Notes: generated from the letters alone by a model not told the origin. A stretch of 64,000 bases of DNA from Deinococcus sp. QL22 (GCF_023370075.1 NZ_CP097158.1:48427-112426), one strand, 5' to 3'; positions 14,842-24,228 are shown, counted from the first letter of the stretch. Numbers and translations are program-made.

Positions 14842-15642
14842 ATGCGCTATCACTCGACCGTTACCAGTGGGCTGCAAGCTGTCATCCGACTGGTCCACAA
14901 GTCCCCCTATGTCGTGCAACTGGAAGTGCCTGTCGATAAGGCTGTTGCCATTGTGGAACGGCAGATCAAGCGCTACCCCAGCATCACTCAAACGCACACC
15001 ACCCGCACCGCCTTAAGGAAGGTCAATCTGCCGGTGATCCAACTGGTGGTCATGCCGCCGAACGGGCAGACCATCACCCTGTTCTTGTTCAGCAATCAGG
15101 TGCCCCTGGGCACCCGAGAAATGTGGTCTCAAGCCCTCGACCCGACTACTCCGTTGACCTGGCGGAACTACGAGTTGACCCAGCTGGAGAAGGGCCAAAT
15201 CTCTTGGCGGCTGAGCCGACAGGTGCGCGAGCGGTACGGGGTGCAGCTCACCCGCTTGATCACGGGCCGGGGAGGTTGGAACAAGGTCTTGACACCTGGG
15301 GGGATGAGGCGGCAGGCCAAGTACCAACTGCGTCCCGAAGTGGCCCACACCCAGGTGCTGAAACTGGCCGCCCATCTCGGGCGATATCCGGGGCTAGGAG
15401 GGGTGCGTCGCGATGTGATTGCCCTAGCTCGACAGAGCACCCGGCTCTGGCAGTCCACCCACCCTCAGCGGCCTTACCCAGTGTGGCCCTACCAGCCGTA
15501 TGTGCCCTACCGAACCCCCCGGATGGCTCTCCTGTCGGACTTGCAGGAAGGGGTCTCCCCTGGGGGTGTTGAGAGGGGACTTGACCCGCGTCACCCCCAG
15601 CCGCCTCACTCTGAAGGCACCACTGTGGAGGTGGCTCAATGA
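14842..15642 (+). CDS. Hypothetical protein, 266 aa
   Basis: ATG at 14842 lies directly after repeat copy c. The first 100 residues are beta-rich (YVVQLEVPVDKAVAIVERQI, then LPVIQLVVMPPNGQTITLFL). The middle is basic and helical (TWRNYELTQLEKGQISWRLS, then QVRERYGVQLTRLITGRGGW). The C-terminal third is Pro/Tyr-rich (YPVWPYQPYVPYRTP). The last 20 or so residues are encoded by repeat copy d, so the repeat has entered or become part of the gene. It overlaps the next gene by 4 bases (ATGA). I do not recognise a family; the basic middle part would suit nucleic-acid binding. Confidence 0.65.
   Translation: MRYHSTVTSGLQAVIRLVHKSPYVVQLEVPVDKAVAIVERQIKRYPSITQTHTTRTALRKVNLPVIQLVVMPPNGQTITLFLFSNQVPLGTREMWSQALDPTTPLTWRNYELTQLEKGQISWRLSRQVRERYGVQLTRLITGRGGWNKVLTPGGMRRQAKYQLRPEVAHTQVLKLAAHLGRYPGLGGVRRDVIALARQSTRLWQSTHPQRPYPVWPYQPYVPYRTPRMALLSDLQEGVSPGGVERGLDPRHPQPPHSEGTTVEVAQ
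15585..15600 (-). repeat. Dispersed G-rich repeat, copy d, inside a gene end
   Basis: CCCGCGTCACCCCCAG, then CCGCCTCACTCTGAAGG. It encodes the tail (RHPQPPHSEG) of the 266-aa protein in one frame. The same orientation as copy c. Confidence 0.7.
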
Positions 15643-16082
15643 TGAAACGAAAGCAGCAAGCAGCCGACCGGATTGTGTTCGAGATCGTGAACCCCACTCA
15701 CGGGGTAACGCGGGTGGAGGTCAGTCAAGTGTTGGAGTTGACCCAGCACATTCAACGCTTGGTGCCGGGGGTGGAAACCTACGCCGCTCGGGGGGCGGCT
15801 CACTTGGCGTTGCAGGAGCGGATGAGTATTCAGGGCAAGACGTGGGGGATCAGGCGAGTGGGGGTGGTGCAGTTCCAGGCGGATGTCGAGGATGAGGTGC
15901 CTGCGCGGGGGCGGTCGCGGGTCAAACAGTTGCCCCCTCAAGAACTGGCAACGCCTCTTCCTTCCCCGGAGGCCAGTGCCGTGCCGCAGCGGGCAGCTCA
16001 GCCAGTGACAGACCTGCTCTCGGCCCAGTCCTTGTTTCCCATTCAGCACGGGCCAGCCAAAGAGGAGTCAGGGGCGCTGTGA
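15639..16082 (+). CDS. Hypothetical protein, 147 aa
   Basis: Begins within the stop of the 266-aa gene (ATGA), so the two are translated together. The N-terminal 90 residues are ordered (RIVFEIVNPTHGVTRVEVSQ, then a helix LELTQHIQRLVPGVETYAAR); the rest is Pro/Ser/Ala-rich and probably disordered. No known family. Together with the 266-aa protein it forms a two-gene operon divergent from the candidate RNA. Confidence 0.6.
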   Translation: MMKRKQQAADRIVFEIVNPTHGVTRVEVSQVLELTQHIQRLVPGVETYAARGAAHLALQERMSIQGKTWGIRRVGVVQFQADVEDEVPARGRSRVKQLPPQELATPLPSPEASAVPQRAAQPVTDLLSAQSLFPIQHGPAKEESGAL

Positions 16083-16385
16083 GGCCGCTGTAAAAGTGGC
16101 CTGGGGCTTGCAGAGCAGTTGATTAAGCTGGGGTGCTTGAGCGGGTTCCAACTTCATTGGCCAGGAACTATCCGTTCAAGTACCCGAAGCAGTGTCTATT
16201 TTGGTACTTGGTGACACCAAGGCGACCTGTAGGCCCTTAGCTAGGCATTCTAATATTCAGGAGTAACCATAGAATGTAACCCATTGCCAGCCCCCCTCTC
16301 CCCAGCCTCCGTTCGGCCTCCTGTTACCTGAGGGAGACGGTGTGCCCGCCTGAGCCCGCGCTGGAGCCAGCGAAAAAGTTCCTTC
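16083..16385. other. Intergenic region, nothing recognised
   Basis: About 300 bases with no gene, repeat or promoter that I can support. Confidence 0.3.
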
Positions 16386-16592
16386 ATGCCCAAAGGGAAC
16401 ATCCCCACCTCCCACCAAACCCACCCTCCAGACCTCGCCACCATCGAAGGCCTCAAGCTTGAACGTCTGCAACCCGCGGACGGTCAACCCCTCGCTGCCC
16501 TGTTCAGGCTCCGGACGGGCGACCGCAAACACCTCAGTGGTCTGTACCGACGAGCAGACGCCGTCCTCCTGCAGGTCAACGAACCAGGCTGA
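16386..16592 (+). CDS. Small hypothetical protein
   Basis: A 68-aa frame from ATG 16386. The second half (LERLQPADGQPLAALFRLRT, then LSGLYRRADAVLLQVNEPG) has normal protein composition with regular hydrophobic spacing. No clear ribosome site and no family recognised. Confidence 0.35.
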   Translation: MPKGNIPTSHQTHPPDLATIEGLKLERLQPADGQPLAALFRLRTGDRKHLSGLYRRADAVLLQVNEPG

Positions 16593-17201
16593 GCCTGTTC
16601 AGCTGATCGCCAGAACAACCCACTCTGACCGGAACTCACGCCGCGCCTGGACGGCAGCCTGCACCTTGGTCAGCAACTCCTGCACCTGCAGTTTTACCGT
16701 GCTGACGCTCACAGCAAGAGGCAGAGCACTGTCATTAAGCCCAACGGTGGATTCGTCTCCTGGCACGGCGCTTACCCCAGTGGCAGGAGATGCGGGAGCA
16801 GGAGTGGCTGGCCCAACTGGATGAAGTGCACTCCCAGTGGGACACCTTGAGTGTTGTCCTAGGGGACGGCCTGGCAACCTTTCGGGCACAGGAGCGTCAG
16901 CCGGGCACCGTCGTATCCTTGATGTTCGTCATTCTGAACGCAGTTTTGCTCTTTCCTTTCCGTGTCTTCCGCTTCTTCCGGGTGACTGAGGACAACGTGA
17001 ACGTCTCTCCTCCTTATGGTTTTTAGTTGTGGCCTCTGGTGTTCAATCCAGTACCTGCCGGATGACCCCAGCGGATGCATCCTTCCGTGTGCCTTGCTTT
17101 AAAGGCTGGCCCCATCTGGGCGTCAGCGGAGTCGGGCACACAGATCTTGAAGTGACCCCAACCACACAGGTCTCTTGGGACATGACGCCCTGCGTTTCTA
17201 A
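16593..17201. other. Region of weak open frames and possible relics
   Basis: On the minus strand, about 16599-16750 reads LPLAVSVSTVKLQVQELLTK, like a gene remnant. On the plus strand, 16790-17026 gives 78 aa with a hydrophobic stretch (VVSLMFVILNAVLLFPFRVF) that could be one membrane segment. Neither is strong enough to call as a gene. Confidence 0.3.
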
Positions 17202-17324
17202 TCACGCCTGTAGACAGGCGTGGCCTTTGGGGGTATTGGCCACCACCTGCCGGACTGGTTTCTGTTCGGGTCGCAGGAGACAGGCGTACAGTTCGCTCTT
17301 CCCCACGTCAATGCCGAGTACCAC
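17202..17324 (-). pseudogene. IS110-family transposase N-terminal remnant
   Basis: GTG at 17324 has AGGAGG 9 bases upstream. The 40-aa frame reads LGIDVGKSELYACLLRPEQK and ends VANTPKGHACLQA before a stop. The GIDVGKS...ANTPKG pattern, with the first catalytic Asp, is the N-terminus of IS110 (DEDD) transposases, normally about 330-400 aa. Everything after the first 38 or so residues is missing. The IS4-type element inserted at 17568 removed or separated the upstream flank. Confidence 0.75.
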
Positions 17325-17567
17325 TATAAAAACCTCCTCAAAAGGGAAAGGTCATCACAGCCTGGTTCGCTCGGCGAGATGTTGTGTGCAGGCTTCTTGG
17401 CCTCAGCTCCTGTTGCGCCTGATCGAAAGGGCCTCGAGCCGGCCAGAATTTGCAACCCGACCTTGGGAAGTCAAAGCTGTCAGCAGGCTTGTCGGCTCGA
17501 GTGGGAGTGACGAACCAAGCTTCCCACGGCTCGGCTCAACACACAAAGATGTCAGTTGACCTAAGGC

Positions 17568-18976
17568 CAATGCCAGTAAGTTAAGGGGTTTAGGGGCCAT
17601 GTCGAAGGTGTCAAGATGAAGGATGAATCTTGGCACCGCACTGCTCACCACGGCCCGCGATCAGCCACTTAATCACCTCAGCACCTTCGCCACGAGCCTC
17701 GACGCTGCGTTGGTGACGCAAGCCCTTGAAGCGACGGGAACCGCTTCGGTTCGTCGCAGGAAGCTTCCTGCAGAACGGGCCGTCTGGCTGATGCTTGGTA
17801 TGGCGCTCCTGCGCGACCGATCGATTCAGGCGGTGTGTGACCATCTGCATCTGGCTCTCCCTGATCTCAATGGGAAGACCATCATCAGTTCGGCGGCCCT
17901 GGTGCAGGCGCGAGACCGACTGGGTACGGCCCCTCTCAAACACTTGTTCGATGCCGTTGTGACCCGTCATGGACCTGAGCAGCTTGACACCCACCGTTGG
18001 CGTGGTTTGGCGGTACTGGGTATTGACGGCATGACCCTCCGTGTTCCGGACAGCGATAAGAACCGGGCGCACTTCAGTCTGCCTCCCAGTGGTGGACACC
18101 GTGAAAGTGCGTATCCGCAAGCCCGAATTGTTGGCCTGATGGCGCTTGGGTCGCACTTCCTGCTTGATCTGAAGGTCGGCGCGTATACGGAGAGCGACTC
18201 CTCGCTCTCCAGCAGCTTTGATGAGCACCTTCCCGATCACTGTGTGCTGATGGTCGACCGGGGGCTGATGGACTACGGGCGGTTTTACCGCCACCAGAAG
18301 CGAGGGGAGGAGCGCCACTGGCTTGTCCGGGCCAGGAGCAACCTGGTGTGGACGGTGCTGGAGGTCTTAGGGCCGAATGAGGTCATCGCTGAAGTTCCCT
18401 TTCGCAGACCTGCACGCAGGTCTGACCCCACGCTGCCCCGCAGCATGCAGATCCGTGTCATCTGCTATCAACTCCCAGGCTTCAAACCACAGTGGCTGCT
18501 GACGTCCATGCTGGACGCCGAGCGTTACTCAGCGACCGAGATCATTGAGCTCTACCATCAGCGCTGGGAACTCGAAACGGGGTTTGATGAACTGCACACG
18601 CATACCCTGGAACGCTTGGAGGCATTGCGCTCTCAAACCCCAGACCGAATTCAGCAGGAACTGTTCGCGTTGGCCGTGGTGTACAACCTGGTGCGCCTAG
18701 AAATGGCCCGAGTGGCGGGGCTCCTGGAGGTCAGTCCCTTACGAATTTCGTACCGAACCAGCCTGCTGCTGATCCGGACGTTGTGGCTCAGCGCGTGGGT
18801 GGTGGCCGCTGGTCGTCTGCCGCAGTATCTGGAGCAACTTGCCGGTGACATCGCATTGCTGGTGCTCCCGGCGAAACGACCTCGCTCGTACCCACGGGCT
18901 GTCAAAATCAAGATGACCCGCTACCCAAGAAAAGTGCGTGCCAGTGCTACGCTACCCTCTTAACTTACTGGCATTG
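17568..18976 (+). mobile_element. IS4-type insertion sequence with 18-bp inverted repeats
   Basis: CAATGCCAGTAAGTTAAG at 17568-17585 is exactly reversed at 18959-18976, giving a 1,409-bp element with one transposase. The 10 bases outside each end (17558-17567 and 18977-18986) agree only in their last six (TAAGGC), so the target duplication is eroded or absent. Confidence 0.85.
17623..18963 (+). CDS. IS4-family DDE transposase
   Basis: 446 aa, full length for the IS4 family. Motifs in order: first Asp in LGIDGMTLRVPDS (about 137), second Asp in LMVDRGLMDYG (about 210), and the family Y-[2]-R-[3]-E-[6]-K-like signature as ELYHQRWELETGFDELHTHT (about 308-327) with the catalytic Glu. The last codons enter the right inverted repeat. 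It appears intact. Confidence 0.9.
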   Translation: MNLGTALLTTARDQPLNHLSTFATSLDAALVTQALEATGTASVRRRKLPAERAVWLMLGMALLRDRSIQAVCDHLHLALPDLNGKTIISSAALVQARDRLGTAPLKHLFDAVVTRHGPEQLDTHRWRGLAVLGIDGMTLRVPDSDKNRAHFSLPPSGGHRESAYPQARIVGLMALGSHFLLDLKVGAYTESDSSLSSSFDEHLPDHCVLMVDRGLMDYGRFYRHQKRGEERHWLVRARSNLVWTVLEVLGPNEVIAEVPFRRPARRSDPTLPRSMQIRVICYQLPGFKPQWLLTSMLDAERYSATEIIELYHQRWELETGFDELHTHTLERLEALRSQTPDRIQQELFALAVVYNLVRLEMARVAGLLEVSPLRISYRTSLLLIRTLWLSAWVVAAGRLPQYLEQLAGDIALLVLPAKRPRSYPRAVKIKMTRYPRKVRASATLPS

Positions 18977-19212
18977 AAGTTAAGGCGACAAAACCCTGAA
19001 CGCACAGGAATGATCTAGAAAAGCCAGCGAAGTGAGGCCTGGCTGGATCCGCCTTCATGCTCGCCCAACGGCCCGTGAAGGGCTGATGGTTTTAACTTCA
19101 CTGAATCGGTGTGTCCGGGCAAGCCAGGCAGAGTGAACTACTGTCAGGCACCGGGACAAGGCAGCAAGGAGCAGACGCAGGGTTCCACGGCTGCCAGCCC
19201 GAGGAGGCAAGT

Positions 19213-20349
19213 ATGAAAGCAGTCGTCTACAACGGTCCACGTGACGTTCAGGTAGTAGACATGCCGGATCCCAAGATTGAGCGCCCCACCGACGCCCTGA
19301 TCCGCATCACCAGCACCAACATCTGCGGCAGCGACCTGCACATGTACGAGGGCCGCACCAGCCTAGAAAAGGGCCGCATCATCGGCCACGAGAATCTGGG
19401 TGAGGTGGTCGAGGTAGGCAACGCCCTGGTGCGTGTGAAGATGGGCGACCGGGTGTGTGTACCGTTCAATGTTGCCTGCGGTTTTTGTCGGAATTGCGAG
19501 AAGGGCTATACCGGCGCCTGCCTGACCGTGGTGCCGGGTCAGGCAGGCGGGGCCTACGGCTACGCCGACGCCGGACCGTTCTCGGGCGGACAGGCTGAGT
19601 ATCTGCGTGTGCCTTTTGCGGACTTCAACTGCTTGATCCTGCCAGAAGACGCCCAGGAGAAGGAAGACGATTACGTGATGCTGTCCGATATCTTCCCGAC
19701 CGGCTGGCACGCCACCAGGCTTGCGGAATTGATGCCCGGCGAGTCGGTAGTGATCTACGGTGCGGGTCCGGTGGGCCTGATGGCCGCGTACTCGGCCATG
19801 ATTCAGGGGGCCAAACAAGTGATGATCGTGGACCGCCACAAGGACCGGCTGCGCCTGGCCGAGAAGATCGGGGCGATCGCCATTGACGACAGCAAAGACG
19901 ATCCGGTGGAAATGGTCATGCAACATACCAAGGGTGTGGGTGCCGACAAGGGCTGCGAGTGCGTCGGCTTCCAGTGCCATGACCCAGCGGGCCATGAAGT
20001 GCCCAACGACACCATGAACAAGTTGGTGCAGAGCGTACGGCCCACCGGGGCCATCGGGGTAGTGGGCGTGTTCGCGCCGAAAGACCCCAAACCCGCCAAC
20101 AAGATGGCCGGCGAGGGGCAGATCGCCTTCGATATGGGCCTGTATTTCCAGAAAGGTTTGCGGATGGGGTCTGGGCAGGCCAGCGTGAAGCGCTACAACC
20201 GCGAACTGCGCGACCTGATCCATCTGGGCCGCGCCACGCCGTCGTGGATCGTCTCGCACCACCTGCACCTGCACGAGGCACCGGACGCCTACAAGCACTT
20301 CGACAACCGAGAGGACGGCTGGACCAAAGTAATTTTGAAACCAGCCTGA
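19213..20349 (+). CDS. Zinc-dependent alcohol dehydrogenase, formaldehyde-dehydrogenase type
   Basis: 378 aa; ATG at 19213 has GAGGAGG 6 bases upstream. Catalytic zinc ligands are seen in TNICGSDLHMYEG (Cys38) and GRIIGHENLGEV (His59, Glu60). The four structural zinc Cys are at 89, 92, 95 and 103 (ACGFCRNCEKGYTGAC). The NAD-binding Rossmann motif is YGAGPVGLMA. The extended loop after the Cys cluster (PGQAGGAYGYADAGPFSGGQ) is typical of glutathione-independent formaldehyde dehydrogenases (FdhA-like) and related broad-range ADHs. It would oxidise formaldehyde or other aldehydes/alcohols in the cytosol with NAD. The DUF4142 gene follows on the same strand. Confidence 0.88.
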   Translation: MKAVVYNGPRDVQVVDMPDPKIERPTDALIRITSTNICGSDLHMYEGRTSLEKGRIIGHENLGEVVEVGNALVRVKMGDRVCVPFNVACGFCRNCEKGYTGACLTVVPGQAGGAYGYADAGPFSGGQAEYLRVPFADFNCLILPEDAQEKEDDYVMLSDIFPTGWHATRLAELMPGESVVIYGAGPVGLMAAYSAMIQGAKQVMIVDRHKDRLRLAEKIGAIAIDDSKDDPVEMVMQHTKGVGADKGCECVGFQCHDPAGHEVPNDTMNKLVQSVRPTGAIGVVGVFAPKDPKPANKMAGEGQIAFDMGLYFQKGLRMGSGQASVKRYNRELRDLIHLGRATPSWIVSHHLHLHEAPDAYKHFDNREDGWTKVILKPA

Positions 20350-20454
20350 TCGCTTAGCCTGTGCGCCATGCTTCGTCATCCGGCCGTCCGCCGAGGCTGT
20401 GTCCTCACTCTCGCACGTCGTCCTGTATCTGCGGGACACGCTTCAAAGGACACC

Positions 20455-21033
20455 ATGACCAACTCCGAATCTGTTGTCGAGACCACTGATCGCCGTACCG
20501 TTCTGGGCCGCCTGACCGCCGCTGGCCTGGGCCTGCTGAGTGTCGGCACTCCCGCAAGAGCTGGAGGCGCCGGGATGGCGATGAAAGCTGGAATGACGGA
20601 AAAAGACTTCCGCCTGGGCGTGATCGGACCAGCCACCCTCTCGAGGACAGTCAGTCAGCTGGCCGTGGAGCGGGCCACCCAGGCAAACGCCCGCGAGTTC
20701 GCCCGTTTCGAGCTGCGCGAGGCCATCGCCGTGACCACCGTGCTCAGGGAACTCAAGACCCCAGTGCCGCCCCTAGACGCCAAAGCGCGGGCCACCCTGA
20801 CACAGATTCAGACGGCTGCGGCAGGACTGGACTTTGACCGGGCCTACATGAGGGCGCAGTACGAGAACCACGTCTTTCTGCGTGACTTGGCGACCGCTTA
20901 CCTGGTCAATACCACGCCGAATGAGCCCACCTTCCCCGAGCAGCAGGGGCGGCACTTGGCCACACTGGCCCTCAACCAGTTCACCGAGCACGTCGAGCTG
21001 ACGGCCCGCATCCTGCGCGAACTGGAGAGTTGA
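20455..21033 (+). CDS. Secreted DUF4142 family protein with twin-arginine signal
   Basis: 192 aa; ATG at 20455 was chosen because AAAGGA lies 6 bases before it. The N-terminus has a twin-arginine-like signal (TTDRRTVLGRLTAAGLGLLS, then ARA cleavage at about 36). The rest is an all-helical ferritin-like DUF4142 domain (RATQANAREFARFELREAIA, later NHVFLRDLATAYLV). These proteins are exported; their role is unknown, and in some bacteria they are linked to stress. It is 105 bases from the ADH gene and may be co-transcribed. Confidence 0.8.
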   Translation: MTNSESVVETTDRRTVLGRLTAAGLGLLSVGTPARAGGAGMAMKAGMTEKDFRLGVIGPATLSRTVSQLAVERATQANAREFARFELREAIAVTTVLRELKTPVPPLDAKARATLTQIQTAAAGLDFDRAYMRAQYENHVFLRDLATAYLVNTTPNEPTFPEQQGRHLATLALNQFTEHVELTARILRELES

Positions 21034-21564
21034 GCGGCGTCTGGCAATCCTCCCCAGTTACCACATCTGGTGGCACTGAAGCGCAACGAGCGTCAGGAGA
21101 CCTGCCCTGGGACGAACCGAATCTTGCCGCTCTCACGGAGACAGACCAGGTTCTGAGGCACGGCAGAGGGACGGTACTCATCAAGGCAACACAACCATCG
21201 TCAGAGCTTCATGACGTATTAAGGTGTTATTCACTGGGGGCTGCAGTTGCCTGAACTGCTGGCCATCGTCTTCAGGTGGACTTGTACCCTTGAAAGCGCA
21301 GACTGCGGCCCGTTCCACACGAGAAGGGGGGCGTTCACCTTCACAAAAACGGGCGTGCGAGCGAACGACAGTGGGTGTCCGGCTGGTTCAAGTCCAGCAG
21401 TTGGCTTCAGGGAAGCGTGTCCTCTGGTGAGGAGATCAATGGCAATATCACGCACGGCAGCAGCGGCCAGCGGCCTCTGAGCAGCAATCAAATTCAGGCG
21501 GCATCAACCGGACTTTCGGAAGATCGTGGAAGTCAGGCTTCCCTACGGTATGACGTCAGTTTGT
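21034..21564. other. Intergenic region up to the second IS
   Basis: About 530 bases with no supported gene. A T-arm-like hairpin (GCTGG TTCAAGT CCAGC, 21381-21397) occurs but has no matching tRNA around it. Confidence 0.35.
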
Positions 21565-22856
21565 GGCGGCTGGGCTGACGGCCTGACACAATTTATGAGG
21601 GAGAGCGAAATCTGAGCACCCAGCCGCCTTCTAAAGCGTCCACAGAACTGACATGCGATTTCTTGCGACGTCCGGGAGGCGCCGGATCGGCGCCTCCTTG
21701 GAGCGTCAGGCGGTTGAGTACTGCCTGCCCCCGGCTCAGCGCGAAGTGGACGCCGCGTAAACCAAGTTTCAAATAGCTCAGGGCGCGGTTCCAATGGGGA
21801 TCAATGGTTCTGCGCACACCCTGCTGCACGAGCTGGAGTCCTTCGGAGACGAGCAGGAGCGTGGCCACAGAGATCACCAGGATCAGGCGTTCGAGGCTGG
21901 CGGCATCACGCAGTTTGGAGTCCTCCAGACCGAAGAGGCCACTCTTATCATCCAAGAATCCTTCCTCTATTTGGAAGCGCTCGCCGTACTCAGCAAACGT
22001 TGCACGACTGGTGGGTTCATCGCTCACCACCTGCCACTGCTCTGGGCCGTCCGTGGGACGGCCCAGAGCCACATGCACCGGCCCAAATCGGTGTCCGGTG
22101 ATCGTGACGTTGTGGAAGCAGCGCGTTTCGCGCGCTGCGAGTTTGATTTCCCCGATGGTGCAGACCCGTTGCCCGTCTGGAGCGGCCAGAATCAGGCTCG
22201 ATTTGATGCGGATGCGGAAGTGCCATCCGCAGACGCGGAGCCAGCCCATCAAGGCCGTGTCGCAAAAACCCCGATCCGCCAGGAGTCGAACATCGTGCAG
22301 CCCAAGAAAATCCAGCAGGCCTTTGACCTCGGCGAGGACAGGCAGGAGTTGTTCGGTGCCGACCTGAGCACTGGCATGCTCTAGGACGCGGGAGACGAGC
22401 GGTACCGCGCGTCCCCGGTAGAGGACGGCCACCCGGATCAGACAGAAGCGTCCGAACAGGATGCTGGTGTCCAGCGCCAGCGTCAGGGAATGCGGGCCCC
22501 AATCCCGCAAGGCTCGGGTAATCAGGGGGCCATACACACTGCCAGGGGCGATGGCTGGATTCTCCAGCCACCGTCGGCAGCGACGTTCGGTGCTCTGGGC
22601 GACCGTGGCCTGGGAGTGGATGTGCGGCAGCCAGGAGGGAATGGAAACGCTCTGGGACAGCACCAAGCCGCTGACCATCCAGGCCAGCGTACGGGCGTTG
22701 CGGACGTCGTTCCACAGGGCGGGGTGGAGGTGGGGCAGGATCGCTTGGTACAGTCGGGGGGCGTCCCCGGTGGCATTTTCGGTCTTCACAAACAGAAAGT
22801 GTCCCCTACCGGGGACGCTTTCTCATAAATTGTGTCAGGCCATCAGGGCGGCTGGG
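21565..22856 (-). mobile_element. Complete IS4-type element with 10-bp target duplication
   Basis: The element spans 21575-22846 (1,272 bp). Its 25-base ends match at 24 positions, including the 20-base core GGCCTGACACAATTTATGAG at 21580-21599, reversed at 22822-22841. GGCGGCTGGG directly flanks both sides (21565-21574 and 22847-22856), a perfect 10-bp target duplication. Intact ends, gene and duplication indicate a fairly recent insertion. Confidence 0.92.
21593..22789 (-). CDS. IS4-type DDE transposase
   Basis: 398 aa, filling the element. First Asp in [14 protein letters not shown] (about 102), second in [14 protein letters not shown] (about 170). The C-terminal Glu region is [20 protein letters not shown] (about 290), matching the IS4 Y-(2)-R-(3)-E spacing. 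It starts at ATG 22789 and ends within the left inverted repeat. It is unrelated in detail to the transposase at 17.6 kb. Confidence 0.88.
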   Translation of the reverse strand: MKTENATGDAPRLYQAILPHLHPALWNDVRNARTLAWMVSGLVLSQSVSIPSWLPHIHSQATVAQSTERRCRRWLENPAIAPGSVYGPLITRALRDWGPHSLTLALDTSILFGRFCLIRVAVLYRGRAVPLVSRVLEHASAQVGTEQLLPVLAEVKGLLDFLGLHDVRLLADRGFCDTALMGWLRVCGWHFRIRIKSSLILAAPDGQRVCTIGEIKLAARETRCFHNVTITGHRFGPVHVALGRPTDGPEQWQVVSDEPTSRATFAEYGERFQIEEGFLDDKSGLFGLEDSKLRDAASLERLILVISVATLLLVSEGLQLVQQGVRRTIDPHWNRALSYLKLGLRGVHFALSRGQAVLNRLTLQGGADPAPPGRRKKSHVSSVDALEGGWVLRFRSPS

Positions 22857-23110
22857 TGGCCATGGGAGCCGCGTTGCAACACGGCTCATTCCGTAGAACA
22901 ACGAACTTGGCGTCGCTGCAGGTGGACTTCGCGCTAAGTGCAAAAGACCATCACCTTTGTATGAAGCAGTCTTGATCAAATTCTCTGAAGACCATCAATT
23001 CAGACAAACTGGTCTTGGTGTGGAGTTGAAGCAGCAGCAGACCGCACCGAGGATGCTGTTCGGACGGGGCAATTCCATCCCGTCTGAACTCACCTTAAGG
23101 ACGTCTCCCC

Positions 23111-23596
23111 ATGACCCTCCCCACCTCTTTACCTGTCCCGGAGCCGCCCGCCGCGTGTGACCTCCCTACCACGCTCCGTTCCCTGCAAATGGTTTTGATT
23201 GTGATGCGGAAGGTGGTCAGAACGCCAGAATTTCAACAGGCTCTCAGCACCCAATCAGCGCAGCTCGAGCGCCTTCAGCAGGACTTGGACGCTTTCTTCC
23301 CCGAGGGCAAGCGAGCCCGAACTGCCCCCCCTTGTGAAGTGGTTCAGGCCGCGTTAAGCGAGGTGGCGCAAGTGGTCTGGATCAGTCGTCTGACCGCGTC
23401 TCTGGATCCCGTGCTCTTGAAGGTGGCCTTCAAACTCAGTGCCCGACTCTTGGTGCTGTTGGAGCTGCTGCCTGTGCCACTTCGGGGCGATGAGGTGTTG
23501 AGCTACGCGCAAGTCGACGCAGTTCAAGCCTGTCACCGGTACGACCAACTTGGAACGCTGAATCAGCTCGCACAGGCCAGCGAGAATCTGCACTGA
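23111..23596 (+). CDS. Hypothetical helical protein
   Basis: 161 aa; AAGGA precedes the ATG at 23111. Predicted mostly helical, with coiled-coil-like sections (STQSAQLERLQQDLDAFFPE) and a hydrophobic helix (LKLSARLLVLLELLPVPL) that is probably buried rather than membrane-spanning. No family recognised. It stands alone after the second IS. Confidence 0.55.
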   Translation: MTLPTSLPVPEPPAACDLPTTLRSLQMVLIVMRKVVRTPEFQQALSTQSAQLERLQQDLDAFFPEGKRARTAPPCEVVQAALSEVAQVVWISRLTASLDPVLLKVAFKLSARLLVLLELLPVPLRGDEVLSYAQVDAVQACHRYDQLGTLNQLAQASENLH

Positions 23597-23976
23597 ATTC
23601 CTCTGAACATCTTCGTGAGATGAAGGACGTGCTGGGGGCGTGGTTGTCGGACTCTTAACCCGGTGCGTCAACGTCCTCTGCTACACGGCTCTGGAGTGCA
23701 ATTTTGAGCGAGTTGGACGAACCGCGGCCCTTTGACAAGTTAGGCCCCCGTTAGGCAAACGAAGAAAGGCAGCCCGGAGAGGCCACCTTGATTTCTTCAA
23801 CAGAGCGTCGAATCCGTTTGACGTCAATACTATGCACCGGCACCGATTTGACCTTCTCCCAAACGCATGTTCCTCATTCAATGCAGTGGATAACAGGTTG
23901 CGAGGTTGCTGCATGGTGCGTCACGGTTCTCCGTCCTTGTTACCCTGCTCTTCGCTGGGCCAACCTGGATTCCGCC
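23597..23976. other. Intergenic region, nothing recognised
   Basis: About 380 bases beyond the broken sigma-factor gene. It may hold decayed remains of its C-terminal half, but I cannot trace a frame. Confidence 0.3.
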
Positions 23977-24228
23977 TCACTGAGCCGTCGCCCGCAAGCT
24001 CTGGTGCGCCAGGGCCAGGATCCAGAGCCGAGCTTCCAGTGCTGTGCGGGCATGACAGTCCGCGTGCCTCGCCACCAACAAGCAGGCGTCTTGCACGCCC
24101 CGTTCCGGCTGAGGGTGCTGGATCTGGAACGCCAAGGTGTAGAGCCGTGGCGCATAGCGGCAGTGCAGTTCACGCAGAGCGGCTTCATTCGATTGCGCCA
24201 GCGCGCACAGCAACTCGGCGTCGCTCAT
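23977..24228 (-). pseudogene. Truncated ECF sigma factor
   Basis: From ATG 24228, 83 aa read as sigma region 2: MSDAELLCALAQSNEAALRE, then LHCRYAPRLYTLAF and a VQDACLLVARHAD helix, ending SLRATAQ before a stop. ECF sigma factors are about 180 aa; region 4, which binds the -35 element, is missing. The gene follows the hydrolase by 28 bases. It is probably non-functional, although an isolated region 2 could in principle still bind core polymerase. Confidence 0.65.

Noticed and set aside
17558..18986. TAAGGC on both sides of the IS4-type element as a target duplication
   Set aside because: Only six of ten bases agree; too weak to claim a duplication.
19363..20439. 358-codon frame opposite the alcohol dehydrogenase gene
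   Set aside because: Antisense shadow; GC-rich third positions of the real gene leave the other strand open.
21381..21397. tRNA T-arm-like hairpin GCTGG TTCAAGT CCAGC
   Set aside because: No matching acceptor stem, D-arm or anticodon arm at the proper distances.
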